Positions 35,951-44,241 of a DNA stretch of 64,000 nucleotides are shown here, piece by piece. The stretch is taken from positions 1,798,001 to 1,862,000 of the forward strand of contig NZ_CP091509.1 of assembly GCF_022870885.1 (NCBI RefSeq), written 5' to 3'. Made by a program: the position numbers and the translations under genes. The DNA comes from Neisseria dumasiana. GTDB lineage: Bacteria; Pseudomonadota; Gammaproteobacteria; Burkholderiales; Neisseriaceae. The notes beneath the pieces are model-generated. The model did no database searches. It was not told the DNA's origin and was given only the letters and a program-made list of their open reading frames with translations. Position 1 is the stretch's first letter. Each line of letters starts with the position of its first letter.

Positions 35951-35974
35951 GGTCGTGCCCGTACTGGATTATTG

Positions 35975-36003
35975 TATAAGTTTCATATATTATGAAACTT
36001 ATA
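35975..36003. promoter_or_regulatory. NsrR-type palindromic operator
   Basis: A perfect 13-bp dyad: left arm TATAAGTTTCATA, three-base centre TAT, right arm TATGAAACTTATA. It sits 25 bases upstream of the hemerythrin-like start and 34 bases upstream of nsrR. The placement between these divergent genes indicates a shared repressor site, most simply for autoregulation by NsrR. Confidence 0.82.
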
Positions 36004-36037
36004 ACGACACAAAGTCAAACTCACCCCGCCATCCATT

Positions 36038-36493
36038 ATGTATTTGACCCAGCACACCGATTACGGCCTGCGCGTATTGATTTACACCGCCATCAACGAC
36101 GATGCTTTAGTCAACATCAGCACCATCGCCGACACCTACGGCATCTCCAAAAGCCACCTGATGAAAGTGGTTACTGCATTGGTTAAAGGCGGCTTTCTCG
36201 ACAGCATCCGCGGCAAAGGCGGCGGCCTGCGCCTGTCGCGCCCCGCCGATAAAATCAACATCGGCGCAGTTATCCGCCATCTCGAACCCATGCAGCTTGT
36301 GGAATGTATGGGCAACAACAACCAATGCATCATTCCCCCCAACTGCCGCATGGCCGGCATTTTAGGCGGCGGCATCCGCGCGTTTCTCAACTATCTCGAC
36401 GGATTTACTCTTGCCGACTTGGTCAACAAACCCACCTACGATTTACTCTATATGCCCAAAATTGACGTCATCGAGGTAAGCAACGGTCTCTAA
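36038..36493 (+). CDS. nsrR: Rrf2-type nitric-oxide-sensing repressor NsrR
   Basis: A 151-residue Rrf2 family regulator. The N-terminal helix-turn-helix is LTQHTDYGLRVLIYTAIND, STIADTYGISKSHLMKVVTA, with the wing GGFLDSIRGKGGGLRLSRPA. Three cysteines in ECMGNNNQCIIPPNC bind the iron-sulfur cluster that nitric oxide attacks. DNA binding is lost when the cluster is nitrosylated. In Neisseria NsrR controls nitrite and nitric oxide reduction genes. It is divergent from a hemerythrin-like gene across a palindromic operator, and nnrS is adjacent, forming a local nitric-oxide group. Confidence 0.94.
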   Translation: MYLTQHTDYGLRVLIYTAINDDALVNISTIADTYGISKSHLMKVVTALVKGGFLDSIRGKGGGLRLSRPADKINIGAVIRHLEPMQLVECMGNNNQCIIPPNCRMAGILGGGIRAFLNYLDGFTLADLVNKPTYDLLYMPKIDVIEVSNGL

Positions 36494-36833
36494 CGCATTT
36501 TGCGGCCGCTCCTCTCTGCTGCGACTCACATCCGATCAACAGCGTTGTAATCACATCACATATATTCCAATTGATGTTTTCTCACTTCGCCATTCAGGGC
36601 AATATCGGCACGTTTTATCGATTCATTCTTTTGCATAAATGCTACAAATCTTTTCAAACGGCATTTTTTTCACCTGAACGGGAACTAAAACTGCCGTTTT
36701 CTATCAAAAACACAAATCATAACTATGTGATACATATTTTTACAATAAATCAAGTACCATGCGCGGTCTTTCGCCCGACAGTGGTTTGAATAATTTCATA
36801 CATCTATATTTAATATTTTGGAAAGGAAAAAAG
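36494..36833. other. Intergenic region nsrR-mscL
   Basis: About 340 bases, AT-rich. No gene or uptake-sequence hairpin was recognised. The mscL promoter should lie in the AT-rich part 36720-36830. Confidence 0.45.
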
Positions 36834-37277
36834 ATGTCTTTAGCAAAAGAATTTAAAGAGTTTATTATGCGTGGTAATGTTATCGATCTCGCGGTCGGTA
36901 TGGTTATCGGTACTGCCTTCAGCGGCATTGTAAAATCTTTGGTAGATGATGTGATTATGCCCCCTATCGGTATTTTGATCGGCGGCGTAGACTTTTCAAA
37001 CCTGTTTATTACCCTGAAAGACGGCGTGCCGCCTGCACCTGAAGCCGGCTACTCCACTTTGGCTGCCGCCCAAGCCGCCGGCGCGGTTACTTTGAACATA
37101 GGTCTGTTCATCAATACCATCATCAGCTTCCTGATCATTGCTGCCGCTATTTTCGTGGTAATTAAAATGATCAACAAAATGAAACGCGAAGCACCTGCTG
37201 CCGAAGAAGCACCTGCAGCTCCTTCTGAAGAAGTATTGCTGCTGCGCGAAATCCGCGATTCTTTGAATAAAAAATAA
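36834..37277 (+). CDS. mscL: Large-conductance mechanosensitive channel
   Basis: A 147-residue pentameric channel that opens under membrane tension to release solutes during osmotic downshock. The amphipathic N-terminus and first helix MSLAKEFKEFIMRGNVIDLA, VGMVIGTAFSGIVKSLVDDV, the periplasmic loop and the second helix (LNIGLFINTIISFLIIAAAIF) are in order. The C-terminal end has the EEVLLLREIRDSL coiled-coil. I chose ATG 36834 with an AAAGGA ribosome-binding site; the frame is open to 36759. Confidence 0.96.
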   Translation: MSLAKEFKEFIMRGNVIDLAVGMVIGTAFSGIVKSLVDDVIMPPIGILIGGVDFSNLFITLKDGVPPAPEAGYSTLAAAQAAGAVTLNIGLFINTIISFLIIAAAIFVVIKMINKMKREAPAAEEAPAAPSEEVLLLREIRDSLNKK

Positions 37278-37295
37278 TCCGCATCCCATAAAACG

Positions 37296-37331
37296 CTGCT
37301 GCCGTCTGAAATAGTTTTCAGACGGCAGCAG
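37296..37331 (+). terminator. Terminator of mscL
   Basis: CTGCTGCCGTCTGAAA paired with its complement, followed by six T residues; an uptake sequence forms most of the stem. Confidence 0.9.
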
Positions 37332-37460
37332 TTTTTTATTGTGTTTCGTATTTTAGGGCGCGTTATCAGCAAACGGCTTGATACCTTTGCAAAACTACTT
37401 AATTTTTCACAACGGCAGCAAGATTAATAACCCTGCTTCGATTAAATATTGAACGCTTCC

Positions 37461-37640
37461 TTATTCTTCCCGATAAATATCGTCAGCTTCTGATTCAATC
37501 GCATAATCTTCATTCGCCCAAGCACCTAAATCAATCAATTTACAGCGTTCGCTGCAAAATGGGCGGAACTTGTTTTCTTGCGTCCATTCGGTAGGCTTAC
37601 GGCAGGTCGGGCAAGGCACTATCGGTTTCGGGTCATTCAT
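37461..37640 (-). CDS. yacG: DNA gyrase inhibitor YacG
   Basis: A 59-residue zinc-finger protein. The four cysteines are in VPCPTCRKP and [16 protein letters not shown], the exact YacG pattern, followed by an acidic tail ([11 protein letters not shown]). YacG binds and inhibits gyrase in E. coli. It ends the zapD-coaE-pil group and starts only four bases after the zapD stop, so it is probably co-transcribed with it. Confidence 0.93.
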   Translation of the reverse strand: MNDPKPIVPCPTCRKPTEWTQENKFRPFCSERCKLIDLGAWANEDYAIESEADDIYREE

Positions 37641-37644
37641 AACT

Positions 37645-38412
37645 TTATTCTAAAATCGGGTCAAAACTGCACATAATCAATTTAAACGGCACATCAGCCT
37701 GCAATTGTTTGCCTCGGGCATATTCTTGAGAAGCTTCTAAAAAACGTATATGGGTAATGTATTTGTTGGCAGAAACCTCGGGTAACGCCTGATTATCGAT
37801 ATCGACCTCGATCGTCAGCATATGAATATTTTGCGGCAGACTGTTGCTCTGATAATTACCTTTTTGCGCCACGCAATCAACCGACTTGGTATTGGCGCGC
37901 AAAATATCCAACAACACGGTTATTGCTTCGCGCGTAGGCAGCAATGTGCCAATCCACTTTTTTAAATCGTTTAAGCGACACTCGTAAGGCAGCTGCTGCC
38001 AAAAGTAATAAGACGACAAATCAAACGGGCTTGTTCCTCCCGGTACCAACATACGCTGCTTAATCGCCATCAGCCAATCGTTTTCACGCAAATGCTGGCC
38101 GAACTTTTGCTGAACGCCTTGAAGATTATCGGCAACCTCTTGCAAACGGTCTCGGCCGACTACTATGCCCTCCCCCTGAAACCGGCTGTCGGACAAAATC
38201 TGTTTCTGCCGTTCAAGCTCTTGAAGAATATCCAACTTTACTTCCGCGCGTCCTGCGCATTCCATAATTTCAAACAGAGAAAACAATGCCAAGTGATGTG
38301 CCCACGGGCTGTCGTCCTGCCGTTCGCTCTCGGAATGAAAACGGTTAAACAAATATTCGATGCGTAAAAAACTGCGTAACCGCTCGGAAAGCGGATGTTC
38401 GAAACGAATCAT
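37645..38412 (-). CDS. zapD: Cell division protein ZapD
   Basis: A 255-residue ZapD (YacF) that cross-links FtsZ filaments at the division site. Family features: [20 protein letters not shown] at the start, [20 protein letters not shown] and the C-terminal [14 protein letters not shown]. Its start overlaps the coaE stop by four bases. The coaE-zapD-yacG order is conserved in many beta- and gammaproteobacteria and supports the call. Confidence 0.93.
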   Translation of the reverse strand: MIRFEHPLSERLRSFLRIEYLFNRFHSESERQDDSPWAHHLALFSLFEIMECAGRAEVKLDILQELERQKQILSDSRFQGEGIVVGRDRLQEVADNLQGVQQKFGQHLRENDWLMAIKQRMLVPGGTSPFDLSSYYFWQQLPYECRLNDLKKWIGTLLPTREAITVLLDILRANTKSVDCVAQKGNYQSNSLPQNIHMLTIEVDIDNQALPEVSANKYITHIRFLEASQEYARGKQLQADVPFKLIMCSFDPILE

Positions 38413-39032
38413 GGCATTACTCTGGATAAGTATGAAAAATATGCTTGGTAAAACCGGTGCAATCTGTTCACCTTAGCGGCTAATTCTTCAATTGTACCTT
38501 CATTTGACAAAACATCATCTGCCGCAAGCAATCTTTCCCTTCTGCTCGCCTGCGTGGCCATGATGCGCTTGATTTCAACCGGATCAAGACCGCTACGCTG
38601 CCGCACCCGTTCTATCTGAATCGTTTCGTCGGCATCAATAACCAAAACACGTTTAGCCAATACAGAAAATACCGGCTTTTCAATCAATAAAGGAATATCG
38701 ATGATTCCGTACACCTTATGTTCATAATTGCGCTGCTGTAAGCGGATTTCATTCAAAATCAGCGGATGCATCAATGCTTCAAGCTGTTGTTTGGCTTCAG
38801 GCCGTCTGAAAACCAAATCGCGTAAAGCATCACGTTTCAGACGGCCTTCATCATCAAAAAAATCCACACCGAATACACGGCGTATTTCAGGTAAGGCCGA
38901 ACCGTTGTCTGCCGTTATCTCTCTACTGACGGCATCCGCATCAATAACCGGAACGCCTAAATGGAGAAATTCGGCAGCGGCCTTTGATTTGCCGCTGCCG
39001 ATTCCTCCGGTTAACCCTACCCAAAAAGCCAT
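38409..39032 (-). CDS. coaE: Dephospho-CoA kinase
   Basis: A 207-residue kinase making coenzyme A from dephospho-CoA. The Walker A motif is GLTGGIGSGKSKAAAEFLHL at the N-terminus, followed by VIDADAVSREI, and IPLLIEK with the ATP-lid arginines further on. It lies three bases after the peptidase gene and overlaps zapD by four bases, so it belongs to the pil-coaE-zapD-yacG operon. Confidence 0.94.
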   Translation of the reverse strand: MAFWVGLTGGIGSGKSKAAAEFLHLGVPVIDADAVSREITADNGSALPEIRRVFGVDFFDDEGRLKRDALRDLVFRRPEAKQQLEALMHPLILNEIRLQQRNYEHKVYGIIDIPLLIEKPVFSVLAKRVLVIDADETIQIERVRQRSGLDPVEIKRIMATQASRRERLLAADDVLSNEGTIEELAAKVNRLHRFYQAYFSYLSRVMP

Positions 39033-39035
39033 CGT

Positions 39036-39899
39036 TTAAAACCCCGAAGCATTCAACCACCATGCCGTTAACGATAATATCTGCTCATTGGCAATAAAAA
39101 TAAGCCAGCCGGCAACCGCCAAACTGGGGCCGAACGCAAACTGCTGCCCTTTCGCAATTTTCATAACCAACGCCGCAATAATGCCGATAAGTGCCGCCAT
39201 AAAAACCAATACGGGCAACACCCCCACTCCCAACCAAGCACCTAAGGCGGCCAATAATTTAAAATCACCCCCGCCCATACCGATTTTGCCCGTTAAGAGT
39301 TTATAAATATAACACAGCAACCATAAACTCATATACCCGCATACTGCCCCCCATACTGCGGAACTAAGCGGTACAAACGAGCCGTTTATATTAAAAATCA
39401 AGCCCAGCCAGATTAACGGCAAGGTCAACTGGTCGGGAAGATACTGGGTATCCGCATCAATAAATGCGAGCGCAACCAGCATTGCCGTGAATACCAAACC
39501 GCCAAAAGTGATCCAGCTCCACCCGTATTGCCAAGCAACCGCCGCAAACAGCAAACCGGTCAACAGTTCCACCAGCGGATAGCGTTTGCTGATAGGTGTT
39601 TTACATGAACCGCATTTACCGCCCAACAACAGATAACTGATAACGGGTATATTTTGCCACGGTCTAACGCGGGCAAGACATTTCGGGCATCGCGAATCAG
39701 GCTTGATCAGATTAAACGTTTCAGATTCTTCAGCAGTTATATCCAAACCCAAATGATCTTTGGCAAACAATGTCCAGCTTCGTTCCATCATTACCGGAAC
39801 ACGATAAATCACCACATTCAGAAAACTGCCGGTCAAGAGGCCGAACAAGAAAGAGAGCGGCACCGCAAAAGGTGCCAGCTCTTGGAATAAAGCCCACAT
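39036..39899 (-). CDS. pilD: Type IV prepilin peptidase
   Basis: A 287-residue A24 aspartic peptidase that cleaves and methylates prepilins and pseudopilins in the inner membrane. The zinc-binding cysteine pairs are in SRCPKCLARV and GKCGSCKTPI (about 70-105). The two catalytic aspartates are in LAFIDADTQYLPDQLTLPL and in KIGMGGGDFKLLAALGAW. About eight helices follow. It is immediately downstream of pilG (two bases) in the pilF-pilG-pilD order typical of Neisseria. Confidence 0.95.
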   Translation of the reverse strand: MWALFQELAPFAVPLSFLFGLLTGSFLNVVIYRVPVMMERSWTLFAKDHLGLDITAEESETFNLIKPDSRCPKCLARVRPWQNIPVISYLLLGGKCGSCKTPISKRYPLVELLTGLLFAAVAWQYGWSWITFGGLVFTAMLVALAFIDADTQYLPDQLTLPLIWLGLIFNINGSFVPLSSAVWGAVCGYMSLWLLCYIYKLLTGKIGMGGGDFKLLAALGAWLGVGVLPVLVFMAALIGIIAALVMKIAKGQQFAFGPSLAVAGWLIFIANEQILSLTAWWLNASGF

Positions 39900-39901
39900 A
39901 A

Positions 39902-41140
39902 TCAGCCTACCACGTTACCCAAGTTAAACAGCGGCAGATACATGGCAACCAAAATCACACCGATAATGGAACCGAGCACAACCATAATAATCGGCTCCAT
40001 TAACGACGATAGTTGGGCAACCGCATTATCAACTTCATCTTCATAAAACTCTGCGGCCTTGTTCAGCATATCGTCTAACGAACCCGATTCCTCACCGATA
40101 GCCGCCATTTGCAGCACCATATTCGGAAACATATCCGTACCCTGCATACTCGATGTCAGCGACAAACCTTGAGTTACTTTGGCTCGGATATCGTGTGTCG
40201 CTTCTTCGTAAAGAATGTTGCCCGCCGCACCCGATACGGAATCCAACACCTCTACCAAAGGAACGCCTGCAGCGAACAGCGTAGAAGTTGTGCGCGCCCA
40301 ACGTGCAATGGTGGCTTTTCTAACAATGGCACCGAAAATAGGCAGCCGAAGCATCACTGCATCAACGCGTTTCTGCAGCATCGGTGATTTTTTATACCAT
40401 TGGAACAAACCGAAACACAGCACCACCGTTCCGATTACGATAACCCAAGCATACTTGACGAAGAAATCGGAAATACTCATCACGATTTGGGTCAATCCCG
40501 GCAGTTCCGCCCCCATGCTGCTGTACACTTCACCGAATGCCGGTAAAACAAACACCATCATAATGAATACCAAAACAATGGCCACAACCACAATGGCAAT
40601 CGGATAAGTGAGCGCACTTTTTACTTTTTTCTTAATGGCTTGGGTTTTTTCTTTATAAATCGCCAATTTATCCAACAAGCTTTCCAACACACCGCCCGCT
40701 TCACCTGCCGCAATCAGATTGCAGTAAAAACGGTCGAAATATTTGGGATGTTTGGCAAAAGCTTTACCCAGCGCACTGCCTTGCTCCACATCGGCCCGCA
40801 CCTGCATCAGCATTTGCGTCATCGACGGATTGGAATGCCCTTTGGCTACGATTTCAAATGCCTGCATCAAAGGCAGGCCGGCTTTCATCATGGTGGCCAG
40901 TTGGCGTGTAAATACCGTAATGTCTTCCTGCGTAATCCTCTTCTTGCGCACTGCCTTTACTTTGCTGACCCGTAACGGCTTAATGCCCCGCCGTTGAAGC
41001 TTTTTGCGTGCTTCTTCTTCGTTTTTGGCAACCACTTCGCCCCGAACCATTTGTTCGGTATCGATATTCCTACCTTCAAAATTAAAACGGATGCCTTTTT
41101 CTTTTTTAACGTTTCTGCTTCCTGCTGTGGATTTGCTCAT
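39902..41140 (-). CDS. pilG: Type IV pilus inner-membrane platform protein PilG (PilC-type)
   Basis: A 412-residue GspF/PilC family protein. It anchors the pilus machine in the inner membrane and connects it to the ATPases. Two F-domains, ITVFTRQLATMMKAGLPLMQ near residue 75 and ATIARWARTTSTLFAAGVPL near residue 275, each precede membrane helices (YPIAIVVVAIVLVFIMMVFV). The end is GVILVAMYLPLFNLGNVVG. A basic, charged N-terminus (RNVKKEKGIRF) fits the cytoplasmic side. It lies 32 bases downstream of pilF. Confidence 0.95.
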   Translation of the reverse strand: MSKSTAGSRNVKKEKGIRFNFEGRNIDTEQMVRGEVVAKNEEEARKKLQRRGIKPLRVSKVKAVRKKRITQEDITVFTRQLATMMKAGLPLMQAFEIVAKGHSNPSMTQMLMQVRADVEQGSALGKAFAKHPKYFDRFYCNLIAAGEAGGVLESLLDKLAIYKEKTQAIKKKVKSALTYPIAIVVVAIVLVFIMMVFVLPAFGEVYSSMGAELPGLTQIVMSISDFFVKYAWVIVIGTVVLCFGLFQWYKKSPMLQKRVDAVMLRLPIFGAIVRKATIARWARTTSTLFAAGVPLVEVLDSVSGAAGNILYEEATHDIRAKVTQGLSLTSSMQGTDMFPNMVLQMAAIGEESGSLDDMLNKAAEFYEDEVDNAVAQLSSLMEPIIMVVLGSIIGVILVAMYLPLFNLGNVVG

Positions 41141-41172
41141 TTTGACCCCTTTAAAAATCCAATACTTGTATG

Positions 41173-42852
41173 TTAATCGTTAGTATGAGCGAGCACTTCT
41201 TCCAACGAAGTAATGCCTTGCATGACTTTCAACAATCCTGCGCGGCGCAAATCGACCATGCCTTCTTTATAGGCCATATTTAAGATATCGACTTCCGTAC
41301 CGTTTTCCATGATTACGCGCTGCATTTCTTCGCTTATCGGCATTACCTCATATACGCCGGCACGCCCCTTATAGCCTTTCCCCCTGCAACTGTCGCAGCC
41401 TACCGGACGGTACATAGTCCAGTTTTTTGCCAAATCTTCATCAGTAAAACCCGCTTTTTTCAAAGCCGCAACAGGCGGGCGTTCCATCGGCGTTTTACAA
41501 TTCGAGCACAAGCGGCGCAGAAGCCGTTGAGCCATAATCAGGCTCACGGAGCTGGCAATATTAAACGGAGCAACACCCATATTCAGCATACGCGACAGCG
41601 TTGCAGGAGCGTTATTAGTATGCAAAGTGGAGAAAACCATATGGCCGGTTTGAGCAGCTTTAATGGCGATGTCGGCAGTTTCCAAATCCCGAATCTCACC
41701 CACCATGATGATATCCGGATCTTGACGGAGAAACGCCTTCAGCGCGGCAGCAAACGTCAAGCCTTGTTTATCGTTTACGTTTACCTGGTTAATGCCGGGC
41801 AAGTTAATCTCAGCAGGGTCTTCGGCAGTAGCGATATTGACATTCTCTGTATTCAAGATGTTCAAACAGGTATAGAGTGAAACCGTTTTACCCGAACCGG
41901 TCGGGCCGGTTACCAATACCATGCCGTAGGGGCGGTGGATGGCTTCCAGCAGCAATTCTTTTTGAAATGGTTCGAAGCCCAATTGGTCGATATTCAAAGA
42001 CCCTGCATCTGAATTCAGAATACGCATAACCACTTTTTCGCCGAACAAAGTGGGCAAAGTGCTGACACGGAAATCGATCGGGCGGCCGTGCTTATGGAAT
42101 GCGATTTGAATACGGCCGTCTTGAGGCACTCTTTTTTCCGAGATATCCAAACGGGCCATCACTTTGATACGCGATGCAAGCTGGCCTCGGACGGCTACGG
42201 GCGGCTGAACGACTTCTCTCAACTGGCCGTCCACACGGAAACGAACCCGCGCCATTTGCTCGTAAAATTCGAAGTGAATATCCGAAGCGCCCGCATTTAA
42301 GGCATCGGAAAGTGTTTTGTGAATAAAACGGGGAATCGGCCCGTCTTCTGCTTCTTCGTTATCGATATACAGAGATTGAACGGGAGCCGCAGCCTCCTGC
42401 TCTTTGCTCATTTCGTTCAAAATCGAAGTCGAACGCTGGCCGAGCCATTCAAGCAAAGTGCTCAACTGGTCGTCGCGTACCACGACCAAATCGACCGATA
42501 CGCCTGATGAAAAGGCTATTTTTTGGAAATTCTGAATTTGGGTTGGATCGGATACTGCGAAGTAAACTTTCCGGCCTCTTTGAAAAATCGGCACACAGCG
42601 GTTTTGCAGCATTTGTTCTTCGGAAAGCACATCCGGGAGGATATTACTGCGGGGATAATGGGTTAAATCCAAGAGAGGGTAGCTGAAAACCCTTGCCAGC
42701 AACTCGCCTAATGCTTTAGGTGTGATTACGCCCTCTTCAAACAACAGAGGAACAATTGATTTATTTGCTTTTAATACGTTTTGATAACGTTCGACCTGAT
42801 TATTGTCAATGATTTGGCTTTGCACCAACACTCTTAATATACCGACGCTCAT
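41173..42852 (-). CDS. pilF: Type IV pilus extension ATPase PilF (PilB-type)
   Basis: A 559-residue AAA-type secretion ATPase powering pilus assembly and DNA-uptake competence. The N-terminal GspE domains ([19 protein letters not shown]) lead to the nucleotide-binding core: [16 protein letters not shown] (Walker A), [20 protein letters not shown] (Walker B/Asp box), and the tetracysteine zinc motif CSNCKTP...[13 protein letters not shown] chose ATG 42852 because meningococcal PilF starts with MSVG; the frame is open to 42927. It leads the pilF-pilG-pilD-coaE-zapD-yacG group. Confidence 0.95.
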   Translation of the reverse strand: MSVGILRVLVQSQIIDNNQVERYQNVLKANKSIVPLLFEEGVITPKALGELLARVFSYPLLDLTHYPRSNILPDVLSEEQMLQNRCVPIFQRGRKVYFAVSDPTQIQNFQKIAFSSGVSVDLVVVRDDQLSTLLEWLGQRSTSILNEMSKEQEAAAPVQSLYIDNEEAEDGPIPRFIHKTLSDALNAGASDIHFEFYEQMARVRFRVDGQLREVVQPPVAVRGQLASRIKVMARLDISEKRVPQDGRIQIAFHKHGRPIDFRVSTLPTLFGEKVVMRILNSDAGSLNIDQLGFEPFQKELLLEAIHRPYGMVLVTGPTGSGKTVSLYTCLNILNTENVNIATAEDPAEINLPGINQVNVNDKQGLTFAAALKAFLRQDPDIIMVGEIRDLETADIAIKAAQTGHMVFSTLHTNNAPATLSRMLNMGVAPFNIASSVSLIMAQRLLRRLCSNCKTPMERPPVAALKKAGFTDEDLAKNWTMYRPVGCDSCRGKGYKGRAGVYEVMPISEEMQRVIMENGTEVDILNMAYKEGMVDLRRAGLLKVMQGITSLEEVLAHTND

Positions 42853-43014
42853 TTTTCCACTTCCTGCTTTACCAGCCGCGTGTGCGGTTGTGTTAATCAT
42901 TATTATAAAATGCAGTGCAAGGCGCAAAACTATACCCTTGCAGCATGAACCCGTAATGTTATTTTATTCGCAGGAAATATTTTTCCCGCAAGAACCATGT
43001 CATTATAAGCGAAC

Positions 43015-43038
43015 AGGCCGGGCAAACCTACCCGGCCT
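43015..43038. other. Hairpin upstream of pilF
   Basis: AGGCCGGG and CCCGGCCT form a GC-rich stem with an 8-base loop. It lacks a T-run on the minus strand, so its function is unclear. It lies between the tRNA-Phe terminator and the pilF leader. Confidence 0.4.
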
Positions 43039-43096
43039 ATGTTGAAATTTATTGTATCTAAGATTTATTCGGCGTAAAAACAACAGATAAAAAAAT

Positions 43097-43113
43097 AACC
43101 GCACTGTGCGGTT
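43097..43113 (-). terminator. Terminator of tRNA-Phe
   Basis: On the minus strand AACCGCACAGTGCGGTT is followed by a T-run, directly after the tRNA 3' end. Confidence 0.88.
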
Positions 43114-43116
43114 AAA

Positions 43117-43192
43117 TGGTGGCCAGAGGCGGGATCGAACCGCCGACACACGGATTTTCAATCCGTTGCTCTACCGACTGAGCTATCTGGCC
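43117..43192 (-). tRNA. tRNA-Phe (GAA)
   Basis: A 76-base tRNA with encoded CCA. The acceptor arms GGCCAGA and TCTGGCC pair, the D-arm and variable loop are normal, the anticodon loop is TTGAAAA with anticodon GAA, and the T-loop TTCGATC is intact. No neighbouring tRNA is present. Confidence 0.97.
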
Positions 43193-43532
43193 GTGCTAGA
43201 AGAGATGCGTATTAAAACAGAATCAGACGGCCTCTGCAAGCGTTTTGATTTAAAAATATCAAGCCCGAAAGGTAACAGCATATTTTTTATAGAAATTAAA
43301 TAAGGCATGGCAAGGTTGAGCCGATAAAGGGAATGCGGTTTACCGGCTGATTATTGATTCAACATAGTTACATGCAATATTTTTTGCAAAAATTACCGAT
43401 TATCTGTAATATCTACCGAATATCAAGAAAGCTTACATTAAGCTGCTTTGTGTGAATAGCCAAGTTACCGGATACGTTTCACATCCTCCGAAAAACATAC
43501 GACACCATTATTCGTTTATTGAAGAGAAACTT
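43193..43532. other. Intergenic region between tRNA-Phe and the nicotinamidase-like gene
   Basis: About 340 bases, very AT-rich after 43240, with a reversed partial uptake sequence near 43223-43232. It should hold the promoters of the divergent tRNA and hydrolase. A 65-codon open frame running from the tRNA across the region is spurious. Confidence 0.45.
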
Positions 43533-44165
43533 ATGAGTATTGTTGCCATCGATATCCATCCGCAAAAAACTTTTTCCGAACTCTGCCCCGACGAGCTGCC
43601 CGTACCCGGCGCGCTCTCGATTGTGCCGCACCTGAACCGGCAAGCTGCTTGGGCGGATTACCGGGTGTTGACGAAAGACGCCCATGCGGGTCATGAATCT
43701 TGGCTTACCGACACTCAAAACGGTTATCTTCCTTTGGAATCTGCCGAACAATGGATCAGCCATGCCGTGTTGGGAACGGAAGGTTATGGCAATCTGCCGG
43801 GGCTGCCGCGCTCTGAAAACTATCATTTTTTGGTGCATATCGGGTTGGAAAACAATGTGCATACGTTCGGCGCATGTTTTCACGATATGGCCGAAAACAT
43901 CAGTACCGGCTTGATTGAATGGCTGGTTTGCCGTAACGCGGATACCCTGATCATCGGCGGATTGACTACGGAATACTGTGTTCAGGCTACGGTGCTGCAA
44001 CTGTGTTGGTACGGCAAATGGCGGGTAATCGTTAATTTAGATGCCTGCCGCAGCTTGAGCGAGCGTGAAGAGCAGCAGGCCATCCGCAATATGGAAAAAG
44101 CCGGTGCGCTGATTGTAAAGCATACGGATGAAATTCCCGATTTGTTGCTGGAAGTGGCACATTGA
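43533..44165 (+). CDS. Isochorismatase-family cysteine hydrolase, nicotinamidase-like
   Basis: A 210-residue cysteine hydrolase with the nicotinamidase order: MSIVAIDIHPQKTFSELCPD with the aspartate near residue 7, VLTKDAHAGHESWL with the lysine-region motif, and the catalytic cysteine in GLTTEYCVQATVLQLCWYGK near residue 150. It most probably deamidates nicotinamide in NAD salvage (PncA). The first motif departs from the usual D-x-Q-xDF, so a related amidase activity cannot be excluded. I chose ATG 43533, preceded by GAAGAGAAA; the frame is open to 43452. Confidence 0.8.
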   Translation: MSIVAIDIHPQKTFSELCPDELPVPGALSIVPHLNRQAAWADYRVLTKDAHAGHESWLTDTQNGYLPLESAEQWISHAVLGTEGYGNLPGLPRSENYHFLVHIGLENNVHTFGACFHDMAENISTGLIEWLVCRNADTLIIGGLTTEYCVQATVLQLCWYGKWRVIVNLDACRSLSEREEQQAIRNMEKAGALIVKHTDEIPDLLLEVAH

Positions 44166-44189
44166 TTGTTATGGTTAATCCACATGTAT

Positions 44190-44223
44190 CGAGGCCGTCT
44201 GAAAACTTTTTCAGACGGCCTCG
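44190..44223. terminator. Uptake-sequence terminator between the hydrolase gene and putA
   Basis: CGAGGCCGTCTGAAAA pairs with its complement; the hairpin is shared by convergent transcripts. Confidence 0.85.
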
Positions 44224-44241
44224 GTTGTGATTAAAACGGTA

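Noticed and set aside
43106..43303. A 65-codon plus-strand open frame
   Set aside because: It begins antisense to tRNA-Phe; such RTADTRIFNPLLY-type translations are a familiar artefact of tRNA genes.
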